NCBI GenBank assembly: GCA_002480085.1
Contig: DKPJ01000017.1
Span: 434,001-498,000, forward strand
Reading direction: 5' to 3'
Origin: Enterobacteriaceae bacterium UBA7338
GTDB taxonomy: Bacteria; Pseudomonadota; Gammaproteobacteria; Enterobacterales; Enterobacteriaceae
Length of the DNA stretch: 64,000 bases
Part shown: positions 58,753 through 64,000 of the stretch, in pieces
How positions within the stretch are numbered: position 1 is the first letter of the stretch
Layout: each line of letters opens with the position of its first letter
Position numbers and translations under genes: made by a program
The notes under the pieces: model-generated
Told to the model about the DNA's origin: nothing
Databases searched by the model: none
Seen by the model: only the letters and a program-made list of their open reading frames with translations

Positions 58753-60479
58753 TCGAGTCGCTCTCCGGTGGGTTGCACAATCAGTATCAGGCGGTTAAAG
58801 AGATGAATATCGGTGTAGAGGGCAAAAAAGCGGTTGAGCATTTCACCGAACAGACAGACATCGCCGTGACCCGCAAAGCCGTTGCCGTCCAGCATCACCT
58901 CAATCTGTACGCCACGCATCAGATGCCCTCTCTCAAAGCGTTCGATTTCACTGTGTTTCACGTCGGTGATGGCAGCCAGACGACGGCGGTTCATCTCGTT
59001 ATCCGTCCAGTCATAGAGCGACAGCGCTCCGCGCAGGACATCCGCGTTATCCATCATCCACAGAAAACTGCTGCCCAGATGGCTCAGCACCCGCCAGTGG
59101 AAGCGATCCCGATCCGGTGGATAGCACGGCAGCGTCGGCGCGCAGAGATTACGCACGCGAATACGCGAGGCGGTAGACTTGACGGTGGTATCGAGCAGCG
59201 TGCTCTGCAGCGCCCGGCGCGGCAGCTGACCGTTGGTGCCGATCAGGTTCAGCGAGAGCTTCTCATCATCCGGGACGGTATGGTTATCGAATGCCTCACC
59301 GCCGAGGATGAGCCAGGTGTCATACAGTCCGGAAGGGCCACGCTTGACGCGAGTGTGGTAGTAGTACTCCGGCGCATCGTGGCGCAGCATTCCCCCTTTA
59401 TGGCGAAAGCTGGTAAACGGCACGTAGACCTGATGCCCGCTATGCCGTGAGGAGGTGACTGAATCGACAGCGTAAATTTCCGTGTGGCCGTCCTGAACAC
59501 GCATTGGACGCAGCAGATATTCAGTGCACAGAGGATCCAGGTGCAGCGGATCCGACTCCAGTGGGAAGAGGTTAATTACTGGCGAGCAGTGCAGGCGCAG
59601 CTGTTTTTCCGAGAAGGGAAATTCATGCGGCCACTGTTTATTCAGCACCACGTCAATCTCCAGCCACGGCGTCGCCTCCGGCAGCGTGACGCTATCCAGC
59701 CCGCGCAGGCTGACCGCCATGAACTTTTCGCGGAAGGTGAAGTACTCCAGCAACAGCTGATAACCGCTGAAGCTGCCGTCCGTTTTCGGCAGCAGGGCGT
59801 CATCTTTGCCGAAACCACAGACGGCAAAATGCGCAGCCAGCGGGTGTCTGTCCACCTCTCCGGGAAAACGGAGACCAATATTCGCCACGTTCAGGGTCAG
59901 CGCTTCATGCAGTGCACCCGCCAGGGGCGCATCCGCATTGAGGTAGAGCGGAATACGGCTTAAATCAATCTCGCGCCAGTTTGCCAGCGGACCGCACTCC
60001 AGGCGCAGCGTAATGACGGAGCGTCCATCCGGATCTGTGGTCACCCCAGCACGGGAGAGCGACAGCGGCAGCAGGGTCAGCGGCTGCGTGGTGGTGTAGC
60101 GACACCGCGTCCGCTTTTCGCCGATGGGCTGCGAGAGCACCTCAAAGCCCCTCTCTATCTCGACCGGCTCTTTCATCTCCCGCCAGTCGGTGGCGAACTC
60201 CACGATAGACAGCGACGGAATGGTGCGCAGATAGTGCGGCCATATCATGCTCACCAGCCCACCGGTAAGCTCCGGCAGGTCATCATCCAGCTTTTCGCGC
60301 AGCCGCCCCATCAGGAAGGCAAAACCTTCAAACAGGCGCTCCACATACGGATCGCGCGCGCCCGCTTTGTCGAGGTTTAAGCTCGCCGCCCGGTCGGGAT
60401 GGGCAAGCGCAAACTCTTCACCCGCCTCACGCAGGTAACGCATCTCGGCGTCAAAATAACGCAGGGTTAAATCGTCCAT
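58716..60479 (-). CDS. tssF: T6SS baseplate subunit TssF
   Basis: 587-residue baseplate wedge protein (VasA family, DUF879). It begins MDDLTLRYFDAEMRYLREAGEEFA with the family segment DPYVERLFEGFAFLMGRLREKLDDDLPEL, and late contains HWRVLSHL and the basic C-terminus. It forms a TssF2G complex with TssG, whose start lies inside its 3' end. It starts 33 bp after the tssA stop, the only gap of that size in the group. Confidence 0.93.
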   Translation of the reverse strand: MDDLTLRYFDAEMRYLREAGEEFALAHPDRAASLNLDKAGARDPYVERLFEGFAFLMGRLREKLDDDLPELTGGLVSMIWPHYLRTIPSLSIVEFATDWREMKEPVEIERGFEVLSQPIGEKRTRCRYTTTQPLTLLPLSLSRAGVTTDPDGRSVITLRLECGPLANWREIDLSRIPLYLNADAPLAGALHEALTLNVANIGLRFPGEVDRHPLAAHFAVCGFGKDDALLPKTDGSFSGYQLLLEYFTFREKFMAVSLRGLDSVTLPEATPWLEIDVVLNKQWPHEFPFSEKQLRLHCSPVINLFPLESDPLHLDPLCTEYLLRPMRVQDGHTEIYAVDSVTSSRHSGHQVYVPFTSFRHKGGMLRHDAPEYYYHTRVKRGPSGLYDTWLILGGEAFDNHTVPDDEKLSLNLIGTNGQLPRRALQSTLLDTTVKSTASRIRVRNLCAPTLPCYPPDRDRFHWRVLSHLGSSFLWMMDNADVLRGALSLYDWTDNEMNRRRLAAITDVKHSEIERFERGHLMRGVQIEVMLDGNGFAGHGDVCLFGEMLNRFFALYTDIHLFNRLILIVQPTGERLEWQENHNRRIPG

Positions 60480-60512
60480 TTATTTTCTCAGGATCCAAAG
60501 AGCAAGGGAGAG

Positions 60513-62099
60513 TTAACTGCACAGCACGGCGGCCCGCGCCGGATCGATGGCGATCAGCCCGGCAAGCAGCGACGCCATTTCCGGTTGCAGCCGCGTTTTA
60601 TCTGCTTCACTGCGCCCGGCCTTGATGCGCAACAGTTTTAGCCGCCGCGCTTTAACCTCAAAAAGCAGTACCGGTTCCCACTGGGCCAGGGGGAGCGCTG
60701 CCGCGTGACTATCCAGCTCGGCCAGCAGATGCTGCGCCAGGTCGTTTTTGCCTACCTGTTCGGCGACGCGCGCCATCAGCAGACGCAGCAGCCAGCGGCT
60801 TCGTACGCTGGTGATGCCTGGGCGATGTTGCAGCCAGGCCAGGGCCGCCTCAGGACCATCACTGTCGGCCAGCGCCAGTGCTTCCGGCTCCAGCTGCAGG
60901 ATGTCATTGTCTTCTGAGGTCACCACGTTGCTGACCGGAAGCGCGTGAAAGCTCAGGGGCGTAGCCAGCACCTGCTGCTGGATCCAGTTGAGGGTGAACT
61001 CGTCGGCAAAGGGCGTGCCGTCAGTAAAGGCCAGCAGCTCCAGACCGCGCACGCGGTTCAGCAATCCCTGCAGGTCGTTCTGGACGATGGCGGCTTCGTT
61101 TTCGCGGCCCTGCTTTAGCAGCGCCTGGTGGATATACCACTGCAAGTCCAGCCACAGATGGCAGGCACCACGCGAGAGCAGATCGTCTGCGGCTTCCAGC
61201 AGCGGCTGCCACTGCTGCTGTAAATAGAGACGCTTGAGCTGCGGGCGTGGATCGATCTTCAGCTGTTCAAAGCGGGTCCGCCCGTCTGCCGTCTGCGTCG
61301 GAAGCTGGTTCAGCGTGTCATGGCGGATGTTTTTCAGCAGCCGGTGAGCCGCCAGCCAGCCGCCTGGCTGTTCACGCAGATAGGCCGCCAGAACGCGCCC
61401 CTGCGCCAGCAGCTCCTGACCGGAGACAATACGGGCCAGCTCAGGCGGGCTAAGATGCGACGGAAAGGGGGTGCTGGCTGCGTTTTGCGGTACCACAGCA
61501 TCCGCGCCCCCGGACTGCTGGAGTCGGTTTTCCAGCGCGCCGTACAGCGGCGCCAGCTGCGGCTGGCTCTCCTGTGACAACTCAGCGTTCAGCTGGTCAA
61601 TAAGCAGCAGCGCCCCGGCGATACGCAGGGTGTCGGCACTATTGACCTCCGGGTAGAGGGACAGGCTGTCGAGCATTTTACCACCGGCGAGCCACTCCAT
61701 GGCCCCTCTGCGGCTTCGGTCACGCTGCGGATGGAGCTGCGTGCCGAAGTGCTGCATCAGCCCTGCCAGCAGCTCAAGACCGTCCGCCAGCCCCGCTTCG
61801 CCATCGCGGTGCAGCCGCGCCCAGGCATAATAGGTGGCGACCCGGATATCTTTCGTTGCAGCGATCAGCAGCTTTTCAGCAAGCTGGCAGATGAGCGCCG
61901 TATCCGCACCGGAGAGTTTATTCACCTCTTCACGCATACGCTGAAAATCGTCGTCGTAACCGGGATCCTCACCGGTGGGGTTGCCTGCCGTGACGGGCTG
62001 TAACCACTTTTCCCACAGGGGCAGGCGCAGCTGGGTCTGTTTCGCCAGCGTTGCCGATTCGGCCATGCAGGCCGTGAGTAACGTTTGCAGGGAGGCCAT
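60513..62099 (-). CDS. tssA: T6SS assembly-cap protein TssA (VasJ-type)
   Basis: 528-residue TssA with an N-terminal ImpA_N domain (about residues 20-140; NPTGEDPGYDDDFQRMREEVNKL) and a long C-terminal VasJ-type helical region. TssA caps the growing sheath/tube and coordinates the baseplate. Its ATG overlaps the tssM stop by one base (TGATG). It is distinct from the TagA/VasL-like gene at the operon end: there is no transmembrane segment here. Confidence 0.88.
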   Translation of the reverse strand: MASLQTLLTACMAESATLAKQTQLRLPLWEKWLQPVTAGNPTGEDPGYDDDFQRMREEVNKLSGADTALICQLAEKLLIAATKDIRVATYYAWARLHRDGEAGLADGLELLAGLMQHFGTQLHPQRDRSRRGAMEWLAGGKMLDSLSLYPEVNSADTLRIAGALLLIDQLNAELSQESQPQLAPLYGALENRLQQSGGADAVVPQNAASTPFPSHLSPPELARIVSGQELLAQGRVLAAYLREQPGGWLAAHRLLKNIRHDTLNQLPTQTADGRTRFEQLKIDPRPQLKRLYLQQQWQPLLEAADDLLSRGACHLWLDLQWYIHQALLKQGRENEAAIVQNDLQGLLNRVRGLELLAFTDGTPFADEFTLNWIQQQVLATPLSFHALPVSNVVTSEDNDILQLEPEALALADSDGPEAALAWLQHRPGITSVRSRWLLRLLMARVAEQVGKNDLAQHLLAELDSHAAALPLAQWEPVLLFEVKARRLKLLRIKAGRSEADKTRLQPEMASLLAGLIAIDPARAAVLCS

Positions 62100-64000
62100 C
62101 AGTTCATCTCCCCGTTATCGTTGTCCGCAGCAGCCGTCGCACCCACGCTGAAGATGGCATCCGGCAGAGCAAAGTGACGCAGCTTCAGCAGCGCCAGTGG
62201 TCCATCGCCCATCTGGGTGCGCAATAGCCACTGCAGCTGGCGGCGGTCCGGGGCAGCGATGGTTAGCCGGTACATACCCTCGCCGATCTTTTCACGTTTC
62301 GCCTGCTCCAGCAGCCGGATCCCGCCCCATGCGCCGCTGCAGTTGGCCAGCAGTCGCGCACCCGCCGCTGTGGAGGTCCAGGTCAGCATCGCCCCGGGTT
62401 TGTTAATCACGCCCGGCCAGCGAAAGCTCTGCCAGTCGGCAAGCTGGTTGAAGTAGTGCAGCGTCTGTCCGTCGATCGTCATCTGCGTTTCGACAATCTC
62501 CGGCATCGCCACGCCCTGCATCTCAAAGCTGATGCCCTGGCTGCCGTCGGTGAAAAGGATATCGGAGAGCTGGCTAAGCTGGTTCACCGCCCTCAGGAAG
62601 GCCGGGCTGAAGGTCAGCCCCTGGCTGTTGGTCTCGTTCGCCACCCAGCTGCTGCCCTCTTTATGCAGCACGCCGCCCAGTTGGGTAGTGAGGAAGCGGT
62701 CGATACGTCCGGTATCATGGCGGATGAACTCTGCCAGCATCGGCAGGGAGACATCACTCTTGCCGGCGGCAAACGGGTAGCGCCCGTCAAACGATGCGTG
62801 CCAGTTGGCGACAATGGCACGCTGCCACTGGTCGTTCAGGCTGGCCGCAGAGGGCTGCAGTACCGTCTGCCATGCCTGCGTCAGCGGCTGTACAAATAGG
62901 GTATTACCAAAGCGGCTCCACTCTTCGCCAAGACTTGCCGCAACCAGGCTGCCGTAGGCCAGGGTATCGGTGAGATCCACGCTTTTCCCCTGAAACACCG
63001 TCTGCGCCAGCTGCTGCATCATTGCCTGCGGATCCGGCGCATTCGCCACCTGCTGGAGCTTCAGGCGCACGCGAGTGAGCCGGGTGAGGTACGTCTGTAG
63101 GCTGAGCGAGCTGTCGGCCGCCATCACGTTCTGCGTGCTGTTTTTACCCATCAGCTGAAGCAGCGGCCCGAACGTCCCCTCCAGCGGCCCGACCGGCCCT
63201 GCAGCCTGCTGGTCAATGACCGGCCGCTCGTCCCTGCCGATTAGCGCTTTGGCTGATTTGACCAGCGAATCAGAGATGGCTTCGCCCTGCTGCCCGGTCT
63301 GCCCCTGATAAGCCAGGGTGTTCATCAGGGCAATCAGCGGCGACTGGCGGACGTCGCCGGTCAGGGTGAGCTGGTCGGTGACGTCGGTAATGTTGTGCGT
63401 CGGATCCAGCCGGATGCTGTTCAGGAAGCTCAGCCAGGCCCCGGCAAAATCGGTGAAGTAGCGATTGGTCAGGCGCTGCTTCAGGGCTTCCGGGGAGATG
63501 TCGCCGGAGACGGCCCTGTGGTTATCACTCAGCACCCAGTCGATCTCATCGCGTCGTGATGCCACCGCGTTATCTATCGCATCCTGAATGCCCCCTTCCC
63601 ACGCCTGGCGGGTAAACATTCCCGGCACCACCTCCTGCGTGCTGAAGAGACGGCGGGCATCCGTCCCGGAGGTCATATCCTCCAGGGTCATATCGGCATA
63701 GTTGCGGCGAACAGCCGTGAGCATAGTCTCGTAGAGGGTGCTCTCGGCGTTACGCTGACCAATCTGCTCCAGCAGGACCTGACGGACCTGCGCCACCAGC
63801 GCCGCATCCGGGGTGATTTTCCATGACGGCTGTGCCGGCAGATTCTGCATATAGAAGCCCTGCAAATCCGGGGCAATAGCCTGCCACAGCGCAGGCGACA
63901 GTCCAGGGCGGGACGGTTCCGCGGCTTGCATCACCTGAGTAAAAAAAGCGGCGTCGGCCCTCTCCGGGTGCGCCATCATCAGGTAGGCCTTCAGCTGGCC
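62099..64000 (-). CDS. tssM: T6SS inner-membrane protein TssM, C-terminal part
   Basis: The frame runs off the window edge, so only the C-terminal part (626 residues from the first internal ATG at 63979, plus seven codons beyond) is present. LKAYLMMAHPERADAAF at the start and the IcmF-related domain (residues 330-560; WQTVLQPSAASLNDQW, AAGKSDVSLPMLAEF) and the C-terminal DUF3748-like/TssM beta domain with MPEIVETQMTIDGQ identify TssM. It bridges the inner membrane (TssL) to TssJ in the periplasm. Its N-terminus and ATPase domain are not in view. Confidence 0.9.
   Translation of the reverse strand, partial: GQLKAYLMMAHPERADAAFFTQVMQAAEPSRPGLSPALWQAIAPDLQGFYMQNLPAQPSWKITPDAALVAQVRQVLLEQIGQRNAESTLYETMLTAVRRNYADMTLEDMTSGTDARRLFSTQEVVPGMFTRQAWEGGIQDAIDNAVASRRDEIDWVLSDNHRAVSGDISPEALKQRLTNRYFTDFAGAWLSFLNSIRLDPTHNITDVTDQLTLTGDVRQSPLIALMNTLAYQGQTGQQGEAISDSLVKSAKALIGRDERPVIDQQAAGPVGPLEGTFGPLLQLMGKNSTQNVMAADSSLSLQTYLTRLTRVRLKLQQVANAPDPQAMMQQLAQTVFQGKSVDLTDTLAYGSLVAASLGEEWSRFGNTLFVQPLTQAWQTVLQPSAASLNDQWQRAIVANWHASFDGRYPFAAGKSDVSLPMLAEFIRHDTGRIDRFLTTQLGGVLHKEGSSWVANETNSQGLTFSPAFLRAVNQLSQLSDILFTDGSQGISFEMQGVAMPEIVETQMTIDGQTLHYFNQLADWQSFRWPGVINKPGAMLTWTSTAAGARLLANCSGAWGGIRLLEQAKREKIGEGMYRLTIAAPDRRQLQWLLRTQMGDGPLALLKLRHFALPDAIFSVGATAAADNDNGEMN

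Overview
The window is chromosomal DNA from a member of the Enterobacteriaceae. Almost every core gene can be aligned by eye to its E. coli K-12 counterpart, with the same length and order from alaA to yfdC-argW. Several accessory differences from K-12 point to an Enterobacter/Lelliottia/Leclercia/Klebsiella-type genome: a phosphoketolase gene sits where K-12 has yfcC, a toxin-antitoxin pair lies between yfcE and yfcF, a GNAT acetyltransferase replaces yfcI, and a PRISE-type reductase plus a GH1 phospho-glucosidase replace yfcJ. The yfcO-yfcV fimbrial genes are missing between smrB and sixA, and mqo plus a type VI secretion cluster follow argW. The genus cannot be fixed from the sequence alone. 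No insertion sequence, CRISPR array, rRNA or intact prophage was seen.

Layout. 1-802: long AT-rich intergenic region (the lrhA side in E. coli). 0.8-6.4 kb: alaA, yfbR, then yfbS, yfbT, yfbU and yfbV on the minus strand. 6.7-12.7 kb: ackA-pta followed by an XFP phosphoketolase, grouping three enzymes around acetyl phosphate. 12.7-18.1 kb: yfcD, a frameshifted yfcE, a toxin-antitoxin operon with a frameshifted toxin and a well-formed palindromic promoter, yfcF, yfcG, folX, yfcH and a GNAT gene. 18.1-22.2 kb: the histidine and lysine/arginine/ornithine ABC importer (argT, hisJQMP) with nitrogen-control signals. 22.4-32.1 kb: a long minus-strand run ubiX, purF, cvpA (PurR box), dedD, folC, accD, dedA, truA, usg, pdxB.

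32.2-37.4 kb: flk, the PRISE reductase, the GH1 glycosidase and fabB, whose upstream region has a perfect FabR-type palindrome beside a FadR-like site. 37.4-45.3 kb: mnmC, a paired REP element, yfcL, epmC, yfcA, mepA, aroC, prmB, smrB and sixA. 45.5-51.2 kb: fatty-acid uptake and oxidation genes fadJ, fadI and fadL, each promoter carrying FadR-like sites. 51.3-53.4 kb: mlaA, yfdC and tRNA-Arg(CCU), whose gene lacks the 3' CCA expected in enterics. 53.6-64 kb: mqo, then on the minus strand the distal half of a T6SS operon in transcription order tssM (cut by the window edge), tssA, tssF, tssG, tssJ, tssE and a TagA/VasL-like gene.

Most of the window is ordinary conserved core genome. The points most worth a second look are the ackA-pta-xfp grouping, two single-base homopolymer contractions about 0.8 kb apart that break yfcE and the toxin, the CCA-less argW junction leading into mqo and T6SS, and the matched NtrC/sigma-54-like signals before both argT and hisJ. 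No wholly new system was identified.
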